From NCBI RefSeq assembly GCF_016863195.1, contig NZ_BOOK01000051.1, positions 20,744 through 84,743 of the forward strand: 64,000 bases of DNA. Reading direction: 5' to 3'. Source of the DNA: Paraplanobispora takensis (GTDB lineage: Bacteria; Actinomycetota; Actinomycetes; Streptosporangiales; Streptosporangiaceae). Below the pieces are notes generated by a model that was not told the origin of the DNA, did no database searches, and saw only the letters and a program-made list of their open reading frames with translations. This document shows, in pieces, positions 38,083 to 45,758 of this stretch. Position numbers and translations under genes: made by a program. Each line of letters opens with the position of its first letter. Position 1 is the stretch's first letter.

Positions 38083-39720
38083 TCAGACCTGCTCCTCCGC
38101 GGCGGCCTGCGCGGCCCGGTCGTCGAGCGGGCGCAGGTAGGCCTGCCGCACACCGGGGATCCCGTCCTCGAGGAGGAACCTCGCCCTGGTGTACGCCCGG
38201 GCGCCCGGCCGCGTCACCTGCGGCAGCACTTTGAAGTCCGCGCTGAGCAGGCCGCGCCCGATCCTGGTGAGCACGTAGCCGCGCTGGTTGTTGTAGAACT
38301 TCAGGTGCGGGTTCGCGGCCAGGAACGGATGGGTCGCCGGGTCGGAGTCGCCGCCGTCGCCGCCGGTGCTGATCGAGGAGGTCACCAGCTCCGCTCCGAC
38401 CGTCTGCGCCGCCGGATCGTCGTAGTCGAGCCTCAGGTCGCCGGCCCAATGGGCGTGCACGTCGCCGGTGAGCACCACCGGGTTGCGCACCCCGGCGTCC
38501 AGCCAGCCCTGGGTGATGCGCCGCCGGGAGGCGACGTAGCCGTCCCAGGCGTCCTGACTGGTGATCTTCGCCGGCCCGGTGTCGCTGTCGCGCTGGGCGA
38601 AGAAGACCTGCTGGCCGATGAGGTCCCACCGCGCCCGCGAGCGGCGCAGGCCCCGCAGCAGCCAGCGCTCCTGCTCCCCGCCGATGATCGAGCGGGCCGG
38701 GTCCGCGGCCTCCGGGCAGTCGCGGTAGCCGTCCCCGCAGGCCTGGTCGCTGCGATATTGACGGGTGTCGAGCATGTGGAAGGCGGCCAGCCGCCCCCAC
38801 CGGATCCGCCGGTAGAGCTGCATGCCCGTACCGCGCGGGACGGAGCGGCGGCGCAGCGGCATGTTCTCGTAGTAGGCCCGGAAGGCCGCCCTGCGGCGCC
38901 TGCGGAAGTGGGGCTGGGGGACGCCCGGCCGCTCCGGCACCGCGCCCGCCCAGTTGTTGTCCAGGTCGTGGTCGTCCCAGACCACCAGCCAGGGCGCGGC
39001 GGCGTGGGCGGCCTGCAGGTCGGGGTCGGTCTTGTAGAGGGCGTGCCGGTGCCGGTAGTCGGCGAGGGTCTCGGTCTCCGGCCCGTCGTGCAGGCGGACG
39101 CTCCCTCCGGGGATGACGTAGCCGCCGGCGCGGTGCTCGTACTGATAGTCGCCCAGGTGCAGGATCAGGTCGGGCTGCTCCTCGGCCAGGCGCCGGTAGG
39201 CGGTGAAGTAGCCGTGCTCGTACTGCGCGCACGAGGCGAAGGCCATCGTCAGGCCGGAGCCGTACGACGTCCGGTGCGGAGCGGTCCTGGCCCGGCCCAT
39301 CGGGGACAGGTGACGGCCCGCCTTGAAGCGGTACCAGTACTCCCGGTCGGCCCGCAGCCCGTCGACCTCGACGTGCACGCTGTGCCCCCAGGCGGGCGCC
39401 GCCGTCGTCTCGCCGCGCCGTACGACCCGGCGGCCCCTCTCGTCGGCGTAGATCTGCCAGCGCACGGAGAACGGCCGCGCGGGCATGCCTCCCCTGCCGT
39501 CCTCGGCCAGCGGCCGGGGCGCCAGCCGGGTCCAGATCACGAACCCGCCGGGACCGGGGTCGCCGCAGGCCACCCCGAGCGTGAAGGGATCGGTGCGCAG
39601 GCGCGCGGCCGGGACCGCGGCGGGAAGACCCGTGACGGCGGCCGCGCCCGAGACCGTGGCGGTCCCGGCGAGACCGGCGATCCCGGTGACGAGGAAGGAG
39701 CGCCGGGTGAGCAGGGGCAT
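38083..39720 (-). CDS. PhoD-like alkaline phosphatase/phosphodiesterase, copy 2
   Basis: This is the full-length paralogue of 545 residues. A Tat signal (TRRSFLVTGIAGLAGTATV) ends with an Ala-rich cleavage region near residue 35-40. The PhoD N-terminal beta domain (about 40-145) is followed by the metallophosphatase with FASCAQYEHG, HLGDYQYEH, VWDDHDLDNNW, GEQERWLLRGLRRSRARWD, LIGQQVFFAQRD and LTGDVHAHW. All visible metal ligands are present. The ATG has GGGAGG nine bases before it. It starts 83 bases beyond a 19-bp terminator that ends the pdxS transcript, so it must use its own promoter, perhaps a phosphate-regulated one. No PHO-box repeat is obvious in the spacer. Confidence 0.92.
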   Translation of the reverse strand: MPLLTRRSFLVTGIAGLAGTATVSGAAAVTGLPAAVPAARLRTDPFTLGVACGDPGPGGFVIWTRLAPRPLAEDGRGGMPARPFSVRWQIYADERGRRVVRRGETTAAPAWGHSVHVEVDGLRADREYWYRFKAGRHLSPMGRARTAPHRTSYGSGLTMAFASCAQYEHGYFTAYRRLAEEQPDLILHLGDYQYEHRAGGYVIPGGSVRLHDGPETETLADYRHRHALYKTDPDLQAAHAAAPWLVVWDDHDLDNNWAGAVPERPGVPQPHFRRRRRAAFRAYYENMPLRRRSVPRGTGMQLYRRIRWGRLAAFHMLDTRQYRSDQACGDGYRDCPEAADPARSIIGGEQERWLLRGLRRSRARWDLIGQQVFFAQRDSDTGPAKITSQDAWDGYVASRRRITQGWLDAGVRNPVVLTGDVHAHWAGDLRLDYDDPAAQTVGAELVTSSISTGGDGGDSDPATHPFLAANPHLKFYNNQRGYVLTRIGRGLLSADFKVLPQVTRPGARAYTRARFLLEDGIPGVRQAYLRPLDDRAAQAAAEEQV

Positions 39721-39802
39721 GGGGTTCGTCCTCCCGGAGCGATCGGGGCGCAGGCGCCGGCGGCTTCGGGAGGTGACGACAGTTGAGCGGAATTTCCGGA
39801 CA

Positions 39803-39842
39803 CGTCAAAGGCGGCGCCCCCGTGGGGGCGCCGCCTTTGACG
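39803..39842 (-). terminator. Very strong hairpin terminator after pdxS
   Basis: CGTCAAAGGCGGCGCCCCC and its complement form a stem of about 19 bp, 70 bases after the pdxS stop. The outer AAAGG/CCTTT makes it read well in either direction. It isolates pdxS from the phosphatase pair and pdxT. Confidence 0.8.
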
Positions 39843-39912
39843 GAATCTTTCTGCGGACCTGATCTTCCTGCGGGCTCGGCCTTTCCAGGGGCCCGGCGGG
39901 TACGGCCTCCGG

Positions 39913-40827
39913 CTACCAGCCGCGCTCGGCCAGGCGGTGCGGGACCGGGATCTCGTCGACGTTGATGCCGACCATGGCCTCGCCCAGACCGCGGGAGACC
40001 TTGGCGATGACGTCGGGGTCGTCGTGGAAGGTGGTGGCCTTGACGATGGCGGCGGCGCGCTGGGCCGGGTTGCCGGACTTGAAGATGCCCGAGCCGACGA
40101 ACACGCCCTCGGCGCCGAGCTGCATCATCATGGCGGCGTCGGCCGGGGTGGCGATGCCGCCCGCGGTGAACAGCACGACGGGCAGCTTGCCGGTCTTGGC
40201 GACCTCGGCCACCAGCTCGTACGGCGCCTGCAGCTCCTTGGCCGCGACGTACAGCTCGTCCTCGGGCAGGGAGGACAGCCGGCGGATCTCGCCGCGGATG
40301 GTGCGCATGTGGGTGACGGCGTTGGAGACGTCGCCGGTGCCCGCCTCGCCCTTGGAGCGGATCATGGCCGCGCCCTCGGTGATGCGGCGCAGCGCCTCGC
40401 CCAGGTTGGTCGCGCCGCAGACGAAGGGCACGGTGAACTGCCACTTGTCGATGTGGTTGGCGTAGTCGGCCGGGGTGAGGACCTCGGACTCGTCGATGTA
40501 GTCGACGCCGAGCGACTGAAGCACCTGCGCCTCGACGAAGTGGCCGATGCGGGCCTTGGCCATGACCGGGATGGAGACGGCGCCGATGATGCTCTCGATC
40601 ATGTCCGGGTCGCTCATCCGGGAGACGCCGCCCTGCGCCCGGATGTCGGCGGGCACGCGCTCCAGCGCCATGACGGCGACGGCGCCCGCGTCCTCGGCGA
40701 TCTTTGCCTGCTCCGCGGTGACGACGTCCATGATGACGCCGCCCTTGAGCATCTCGGCCATACCGCGCTTGACCCGGGCGGTTCCGGTGACGGTGGTCTC
40801 GGTGACTTCGGGCGTGCTGCTGGACAC
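39913..40827 (-). CDS. pdxS: Pyridoxal 5'-phosphate synthase subunit PdxS
   Basis: PdxS builds PLP from ribose 5-phosphate, glyceraldehyde 3-phosphate and ammonia supplied by PdxT. The 304-residue (beta/alpha)8 protein has [38 protein letters not shown], the lysine-containing [14 protein letters not shown], and the phosphate-binding [20 protein letters not shown]. The C-terminal [20 protein letters not shown] and GSGIFKS are also present. The GTG start follows GAGG at a normal distance. In related bacteria pdxS is directly followed by pdxT; here a terminator and two phosphatase genes intervene. Confidence 0.97.
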   Translation of the reverse strand: MSSSTPEVTETTVTGTARVKRGMAEMLKGGVIMDVVTAEQAKIAEDAGAVAVMALERVPADIRAQGGVSRMSDPDMIESIIGAVSIPVMAKARIGHFVEAQVLQSLGVDYIDESEVLTPADYANHIDKWQFTVPFVCGATNLGEALRRITEGAAMIRSKGEAGTGDVSNAVTHMRTIRGEIRRLSSLPEDELYVAAKELQAPYELVAEVAKTGKLPVVLFTAGGIATPADAAMMMQLGAEGVFVGSGIFKSGNPAQRAAAIVKATTFHDDPDVIAKVSRGLGEAMVGINVDEIPVPHRLAERGW

Positions 40828-40903
40828 GGTCTCTACCTCACGACGGCTGGTTGCTGCGGATCGGGGCCGACCGGGAGAACGGCGGCCACCACGTTCTTCA
40901 TCG

Positions 40904-40921
40904 TAGGCGGTCGTCCGCCTA
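40904..40921. promoter_or_regulatory. Inverted repeat upstream of pdxS
   Basis: TAGGCGG and CCGCCTA form a 7-bp palindrome with a 4-base centre, about 77 bases before the pdxS start. TACGAT next to it may be a -10. It could be an operator or a leader hairpin; no PdxR-type regulator gene is in the window. Confidence 0.35.
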
Positions 40922-41009
40922 TTCCCTTACATGCCACCTTGTCGCGCTCGCCCGCCCATGTTGGACATCATGTACGGCTCGGCGGCCGGGCGCGGGACGT
41001 CAGGGGGGC

Positions 41010-42023
41010 TCAGGGGATGACGGGCTTGGGCGCGGCCAGCACGACCCAGACCTGTCCGGGGGCGAAGTTCATCGGCTCGCCGCTCTCGGTGGTGAAGACG
41101 GTGCCCTCCTTCTCCGTCGGCCGCGACCACCGCGCCTTGAACGCCTGGCCGTCGCGGAGCACGACCGCGCGTCCCTTGCCGGTGGTGTGCACCAGGGGCG
41201 TGTAGCTCTGGTTCTTGTCGTGGAACTCCGAGCGCTCGGTCTTGGCGTACTGCACGACGATCGTGGGGGCGGCGAGCTGGCCGCCCTCGGCGGCCATGTC
41301 CTTCTTGCCGTCCTGCCAGATCAGCCACTTGCCGGCCTTCTCCGACCAGCCGAAGGTGAAGCGGGCCGCCGGATACTTGACGTTGAAGAACTTCCTGGGC
41401 GTCCCGCCCTCGGCGGGGGCCTCCCCGAAGGTGAAGCCGACGTCCTTGGCCCTGCTCGCCTTGGGCGCCCCGGCCAGCAGCTGCTTGGTGTTGGCGAACA
41501 GGTTGTAGGGGGCGTAGCGGCCGGGCTGGCGGAAGTAGGCGCCGGGGGCGCGGCTGTCGGAGACGTCGAACAGCGAGGCGGCCGCGATGTGCGGGAGCAT
41601 CTTGGTCTGCGCGCCGGAGTAGGCGAAGGCGGGCTTGCCGAACTGCGGGACGATGTGCAGATCGGAGATGCGGGCGCTGCGGACCGGGCCGACCTTGGCG
41701 GGGATCTTCGAGGAGAAGATGGCCATCAGCCGGGTCAGTCCCGCCTCGACCTGCTCGACGTACACGATGTCCGCGCTCTTGAGGCCGAGCTGGGGTTTGC
41801 CCGCCGAGGTGTTCTCGATCTTCACCGCGAGCACGGGCCGGCGGGCCGAGCCGGGCAGCCCGGTGAAGGGGTGGGTCGGCTGCTCGGCGGTGGGGGTGGC
41901 GGCGGGGGCGGTGGCCGCCTGCGGGGCCTTGCCCGGGGCGGGATCCTCGGACGAGCAGGCCGCGGCCGGCGCCAGAACCGCCGCTCCGGCCAGCGTGACG
42001 GTGAGCATCCTGGGGACCCGCAC
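41010..42023 (-). CDS. DUF3048 (YerB-like) lipoprotein
   Basis: The 337-residue protein has an exported N-terminus (MRVPRMLTVTLAGAAVLAPAA) ending in a lipobox-like AAAC-SSED and then a Pro/Ala/Thr linker. This suggests a lipoprotein, although the -3 residue is Ala rather than the usual Leu. The DUF3048 domain follows with HPFTGLPGS, PVLAVKIENTSAGKPQLGL, ADIVYVEQVEAGLTRLMAIF and GPVRSARISDL. DUF3048 proteins are widespread extracellular proteins of unknown catalysis. GTG start with GAGGAGA upstream. The gene lies between the LemA-like gene and pdxS. Confidence 0.85.
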   Translation of the reverse strand: MRVPRMLTVTLAGAAVLAPAAACSSEDPAPGKAPQAATAPAATPTAEQPTHPFTGLPGSARRPVLAVKIENTSAGKPQLGLKSADIVYVEQVEAGLTRLMAIFSSKIPAKVGPVRSARISDLHIVPQFGKPAFAYSGAQTKMLPHIAAASLFDVSDSRAPGAYFRQPGRYAPYNLFANTKQLLAGAPKASRAKDVGFTFGEAPAEGGTPRKFFNVKYPAARFTFGWSEKAGKWLIWQDGKKDMAAEGGQLAAPTIVVQYAKTERSEFHDKNQSYTPLVHTTGKGRAVVLRDGQAFKARWSRPTEKEGTVFTTESGEPMNFAPGQVWVVLAAPKPVIP

Positions 42024-42140
42024 GGCTCATCTCCTCATATCAAGCCTGAAATCCCCAAGAGCTTACCTTCGCCCGAGTTGTCGCATACGCGGGTTCGGCC
42101 AGGTCGCCGAACCCGTGCGGGCGGACCCGGCCCGGACGGC

Positions 42141-42680
42141 CTACTCGGCGGCCATCGCCGACGGGGGGTCGTCGTCGATCTCGAAGAAGTCCGGGTAGGC
42201 GGTGTGCCCGGCCAGCCGCAGGGTGCGGGCCAGCCAGCGCCGCTGGGCGGAACGGGCGACGCCGACGGCGTTGTTGTAGAAGCGGCGGGCGTAGACGACC
42301 TTGGCCACCGCCGCGTCGAGCTCCTCCAGCAGTTCCGGACCGGCCTCGGTCTCGGCCAGCTTCTCGCGGAAGCGCTCCTGGTCGAGCACCGCGCGCAGGG
42401 TGCGCGACAGGTCGCTCTCGGCGTGCTCGCGTTCCTCGGGGCCCGCCGTACGGGCCTCGTGGGCGGCGGCGGCCAGCACCAGGCTGGTGGCCGGGTCCAG
42501 GATCCGGGAGGCCGCCAGCTCCAGGCAGACGGCGGCCCGCCGTACCAGCGCCGCGTCCAGGGACTCACGGGCCAGCTCCAGCCGGATGTGCAGCCGGTCC
42601 AGCCGGCCCGCCCGCCAGGAGACGTAGACGGCGGTGAGCACCACGATCACGCCCACCACCAGGATCAACGTTGCGCTCAC
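42141..42680 (-). CDS. LemA-like membrane-anchored helical protein after pimA
   Basis: The 179-residue protein has one N-terminal membrane helix (LILVVGVIVVLTAVYVSW) and a helical body. It carries the LemA-like motif KVVYARRFYNNAVGVAR near residue 130-145. Streptomycetes and mycobacteria have an unrelated-looking gene at a similar place, so I do not claim orthology. The GTG start overlaps the end of a 39-codon open frame, itself coupled to pimA. SD GGAGG is six to seven bases upstream. A structural or scaffolding role at the membrane is possible, but the function is unknown. Confidence 0.8.
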   Translation of the reverse strand: MSATLILVVGVIVVLTAVYVSWRAGRLDRLHIRLELARESLDAALVRRAAVCLELAASRILDPATSLVLAAAAHEARTAGPEEREHAESDLSRTLRAVLDQERFREKLAETEAGPELLEELDAAVAKVVYARRFYNNAVGVARSAQRRWLARTLRLAGHTAYPDFFEIDDDPPSAMAAE

Positions 42681-42811
42681 GGCCTATCGTCCTCCACCGG
42701 CCGCGTTCGCAGTGCCGCCGTGCCCATGACTCGCCCGTTCCGTTCGCTCACGGCCTGTCGTCCTCCGCCGGCCGCGTCCGTGGCCCGCTCGCTCACGGCC
42801 TGTCGTCCTCC
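42674..42811. repeat. Threefold repeat of the pimA stop/start junction
   Basis: Three copies of a segment containing, on the minus strand, GGAGGACGACAGGCCGTGAGCG occur at 42674-42706, 42745-42777 and 42790-42811. The first two share 31 of 33 bases; the third keeps only 22. Each contains a ribosome site and a GTGA stop-start overlap. Unequal spacing (45 and 71 bases) shows that it is not a simple array. Confidence 0.85.
42677..42796 (-). CDS. Possible 39-codon micro-ORF bridging pimA and the LemA-like gene
   Basis: A GTG at 42796 overlaps the pimA stop (GTGA) and opens 39 codons (MSERATDAAGGGRQAVSERN and on to VEDDRP). The frame ends in a TGA that overlaps the GTG of the next gene. Its last residues (DDRP) repeat the end of pimA. 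It probably arose when the gene junction was duplicated. Ribosomes could traverse it by termination-reinitiation. I have no evidence that a stable peptide is made. Confidence 0.3.
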   Translation of the reverse strand: MSERATDAAGGGRQAVSERNGRVMGTAALRTRPVEDDRP

Positions 42812-43920
42812 TCGACCCCGCCCGTGCTCGCCACCGTCTCGTAGACGCGTACGACGTCGCGCGCGACCGTGGACCAGTCGTACTTCCACACCGCGGTGCG
42901 GGCCTCGTCGGACAGCTTGGCCCGGCGGGCGGGGTCGTCCAGCAGCGCCGCGGCCTCGCGGGCGAGCGAGGCGGCCTCGCCCGTCTCGAACAGCGCGCCG
43001 GCCTGGCCGTCGTCCAGGACCCTGCGGAAGGCCGGGATGTCGCTGGCCAGGATCGCCGCCCCGGCCGACATCGCCTCGGTGAGCACGATGCCGAAGCTCT
43101 CCCCGCCCAGGTTCGGCGCGCAGAAGACGTCCACCGAGTGGTAGGCGCGGACCTTGTCCTCCTCGCTGACCATGCCGAGCAGGCCGACCCGGTCGCGGAA
43201 CTGCGCGGGGACCTTCTCCATCACCTCGTCGGCGTCGCCCGGACCGGCGATCAGCAGGCGCAGCTCCGGCCGCTCCGGCGCCAGCAGCGCGAAGGCCTCC
43301 AGCAGCACGGGCAGGCCCTTGCGCGGCTCGTCCATCCGGCCCAGGAAGCCGATCACCTCGCCCTCGTCCCAGCCGGGCAGCGGCTCGGCCTCGGCGTAGC
43401 GGCCGACCGTCACCCCGTTGGGGATCAGCACGGCGTCGCCGCCCATGTGCTCGACGAGGGTCTTGCGCGCGGCGTCCGACACCGCGATCCTGCCGGTGAT
43501 CTTCTCGACGGCGCTCTGCAGGACCGGCGCCGAGACCGACAGCGCCCGCGATCGCTGGTAGGAGGCGTGGAAGGTGGCCACGATCGGCCCCTTGGCCGCC
43601 CAGCAGGCCAGGACGCCCAGACTGGGCACGAACGGCTCGTGCACGTGGAGCACGTCGAAGCGGCCCTCGCGGATCCACCGGCGCACCCGGTTGGCCGACA
43701 GGAACCCGAACGCCAGGCGCGCCACCGACCCGTTGTAGGGGACGGGCACGGCCCGGCCGGCCGGGGTCACGTAGAAGGGCAGCGGCGCGTCGTCGGCGGC
43801 CGGCGCGATCACCTCGACCTGGTGGCCGTCCGCGATGAGCGCCTCGGCGAGGTCGCGGATGTGCGCCTGGACGCCGCCCGGCACATCCCACGTGTACGGG
43901 CAGACGATGCCGACCCTCAT
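42793..43920 (-). CDS. pimA: Phosphatidylinositol mannosyltransferase PimA
   Basis: PimA adds the first mannose from GDP-mannose to phosphatidylinositol on the cytoplasmic face of the membrane. The 375-residue GT-B protein starts MRVGIVCPYTWDVPGGVQAH with the Gly-rich PGGV acceptor loop. It has DVLHVHEPFVPSLG, GRIAVSDAARKTL, PNGV, FLGRMDEPRKGLPVLLEAF and the EX7E nucleotide-sugar region GGESFGIVLTEAMSAG. The ATG overlaps the patA stop by four bases. The gene order pgsA-patA-pimA is the known PIM biosynthesis cluster. Its end lies in a repeated junction. Confidence 0.95.
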   Translation of the reverse strand: MRVGIVCPYTWDVPGGVQAHIRDLAEALIADGHQVEVIAPAADDAPLPFYVTPAGRAVPVPYNGSVARLAFGFLSANRVRRWIREGRFDVLHVHEPFVPSLGVLACWAAKGPIVATFHASYQRSRALSVSAPVLQSAVEKITGRIAVSDAARKTLVEHMGGDAVLIPNGVTVGRYAEAEPLPGWDEGEVIGFLGRMDEPRKGLPVLLEAFALLAPERPELRLLIAGPGDADEVMEKVPAQFRDRVGLLGMVSEEDKVRAYHSVDVFCAPNLGGESFGIVLTEAMSAGAAILASDIPAFRRVLDDGQAGALFETGEAASLAREAAALLDDPARRAKLSDEARTAVWKYDWSTVARDVVRVYETVASTGGVEEDDRP

Positions 43921-44849
43921 CGCTCGCTCGCCGGCCTGGGCTCCAGGTCCTCCAGCCACAGGCGCTGGAGCATGTGCCAGTCCTCCGGATGCTCGGAGAT
44001 GCCCTTCTCGAAGGCGACGGCCAGGCTCTGCAGGACGACGGCCGTCTTCTCCTGGCGGGTGCCCTCGGCGGGGACCTCGATCTCCTCGGCGATCTCCAGG
44101 CCCCAGTCGCGGCCGTTGAAGTACGGCAGCGCGGGCAGCAGGGCGGCGCCGGTGTGCACGGCCAGCAGCGCCGGGCCCGCCGGCATGCGGGTGGCGGCGC
44201 CGAAGAACTGCACCTCCACCCCCTTGGCGGTCAGGTCGCGCTCGGCCGGCAGGGCCACCGCCCGGCCGGCGCGCAGCCGCTGGGCCAGCGTGCCGAAGTT
44301 GTGGCCGTCGCCCCCGGTCAGCGGGAGCACCTCCATGCCGAGCCCCTCGCGGAAGGCGGTGTAGCGGCGGAACAGCGACTCGGGCTTGAGCCGCTCGGCC
44401 ACGGTCGTGAACGGCACCCCCGAGGCGCCGACGAGCCAGGCGCCCGCCTGGTCCCAGTTGCCCATGTGCGGCAGGGCCAGCACCACACCGCGCCGCCCCT
44501 CGCCGAGGTTGTCGAAGATCCGCTCCGCACCGGTGACGTGCATGCGGGCCACGACCTCCTGCCTGGGGATGGACGGCAGGCGGAAGACCTCGTGGAAGTA
44601 GCGGAAGTAGGAGCGCATGCCGGCGCGGCTCAGCTCCCGGATCGCCGGGTCGTCGGGCGAGGTCCCCTTGACCCGGGCGAGGTTGGCCTCCAGCCGGAGC
44701 ACCGACTTGCCGCGGCGCTTCCACAGCCGGTCGGCCGCGGCGTCGAAGCCCCGGGCGGCCAGGCGTTCGGGGATGCGGGGGACGATCGCCCAGCCCGCGC
44801 CGAACCCGGCCGCGACGAGACGATCCTGCAGGGACGGCTTGTCGCTCAT
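43917..44849 (-). CDS. patA: Phosphatidylinositol mannoside acyltransferase
   Basis: PatA transfers a fatty acyl chain to the mannose of PIM1 or PIM2. The 310-residue protein of the HtrB/LpxL family carries the HX4D motif in ALPHMGNWDQAG and the second acidic motif in ALPAERDLTAKGV. It has a hydrophobic N-terminal patch but no true membrane helix, which suggests membrane association. SD GGAGG is four bases before the ATG. It overlaps pimA by four bases and follows pgsA by 79 bases. The identification rests on family motifs plus its place in the cluster. Confidence 0.93.
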   Translation of the reverse strand: MSDKPSLQDRLVAAGFGAGWAIVPRIPERLAARGFDAAADRLWKRRGKSVLRLEANLARVKGTSPDDPAIRELSRAGMRSYFRYFHEVFRLPSIPRQEVVARMHVTGAERIFDNLGEGRRGVVLALPHMGNWDQAGAWLVGASGVPFTTVAERLKPESLFRRYTAFREGLGMEVLPLTGGDGHNFGTLAQRLRAGRAVALPAERDLTAKGVEVQFFGAATRMPAGPALLAVHTGAALLPALPYFNGRDWGLEIAEEIEVPAEGTRQEKTAVVLQSLAVAFEKGISEHPEDWHMLQRLWLEDLEPRPASER

Positions 44850-44928
44850 GCGCCCTCCTTCGTCGGTCGCCTGACCAAGATGCTGTGTCTACTGATGATC
44901 TCGACAAGCTCGATCATGGCTCTCCCGG

Positions 44929-45546
44929 TCAGCGGAGGGGTCGGGGCGGGACGGAGGCCGCCTGGCGGCGGACGTGCAGGAGTCGCTGGACGACCGTGAC
45001 CGCGCTGGCGACGGCCAGCAGCCACAGTCCCACGGGCAGGATGTACGGCACACCGAGGCCGGACAGGCCGATCGAGACCAGGCCCACCACCAGGCGCTCG
45101 GGCCGCTCGGCGAGGCCGACGTCGCACGTCAGGCCCAGGCCCTCGGCCCTGGCCTTGACGTAGGACACCAGCGCCCCGGCCACGAGGCAGAACAGCGCCA
45201 CCCCGGCCAGCACCATCTCGTCGCTCACGACGAACCAGAGCAGGATCCCCGAGAAGATCGCGGCGTCGCCCACCCGGTCGAGGGTCGAGTCGAGGAAGGC
45301 TCCCCAGACGCTGCCGGGCCCCGTCATCCGGGCCATGACGCCGTCGAGGAGGTCGGCCAGCACGAAGAAGGTGATCACCATCGTGCCCGCGAACAGCTGG
45401 CCCCGGGGATAGAAGAACAGTGCCGCCGCGACCGTGCCCAGCGTGCCCGCCGCGGTGATCGCGTCGGGGCCGATGCCCCGCCTGACGAGCGCCCTGCCCA
45501 GGGGGGTCAGGACTCGGGTGACGGCGGGGCGCAGAAGTTTCAGCAT
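44929..45546 (-). CDS. pgsA: CDP-alcohol phosphatidyltransferase (PgsA, phosphatidylinositol phosphate synthase)
   Basis: The enzyme would join CDP-diacylglycerol with inositol phosphate to give the phosphatidylinositol precursor. The 205-residue polytopic protein has about six helices and the complete CDP-alcohol motif DG-x2-AR-x8-G-x3-D-x3-D (within DLLDGVMARMTGPG and WGAFLDSTLDRVGD). I use the ATG of MLKLLRPAVTRVLTP; no ribosome site precedes it. TACGAT stands ten bases upstream, so the mRNA may be nearly leaderless. Context beside patA and pimA supports the phosphatidylinositol role over phosphatidylglycerol synthesis. It is divergent from the EF-G-like gene. Confidence 0.92.
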   Translation of the reverse strand: MLKLLRPAVTRVLTPLGRALVRRGIGPDAITAAGTLGTVAAALFFYPRGQLFAGTMVITFFVLADLLDGVMARMTGPGSVWGAFLDSTLDRVGDAAIFSGILLWFVVSDEMVLAGVALFCLVAGALVSYVKARAEGLGLTCDVGLAERPERLVVGLVSIGLSGLGVPYILPVGLWLLAVASAVTVVQRLLHVRRQAASVPPRPLR

Positions 45547-45758
45547 CGCGCTACTGATCGTAGGCCAACCCGCCACCGGACGCGCGTCCGGCGTCATCCG
45601 GCGCCGATACGGCCAGCCCCCTTGTGATATTCGCCACATGGGTATTTGGTGAACACACCGCGTCCTAGCGGTGTCCGGACGCGGCAGCGGACCCGAGGGC
45701 GTGGCCGCGTGCGACCGCGCCCTCGCGACGACCCCCATGCAACGACACGGGAGGCGAG

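Noticed and set aside
38012..40444. An 810-codon frame spanning the second phosphatase and part of pdxS in another frame
   Set aside because: It crosses a strong terminator and two certain genes; composition is Arg/Pro/Gly noise.
42674..42811. CRISPR-like repeat after pimA
   Set aside because: Only three degenerate copies with unequal spacing, lying across gene junctions; no cas genes in the window.
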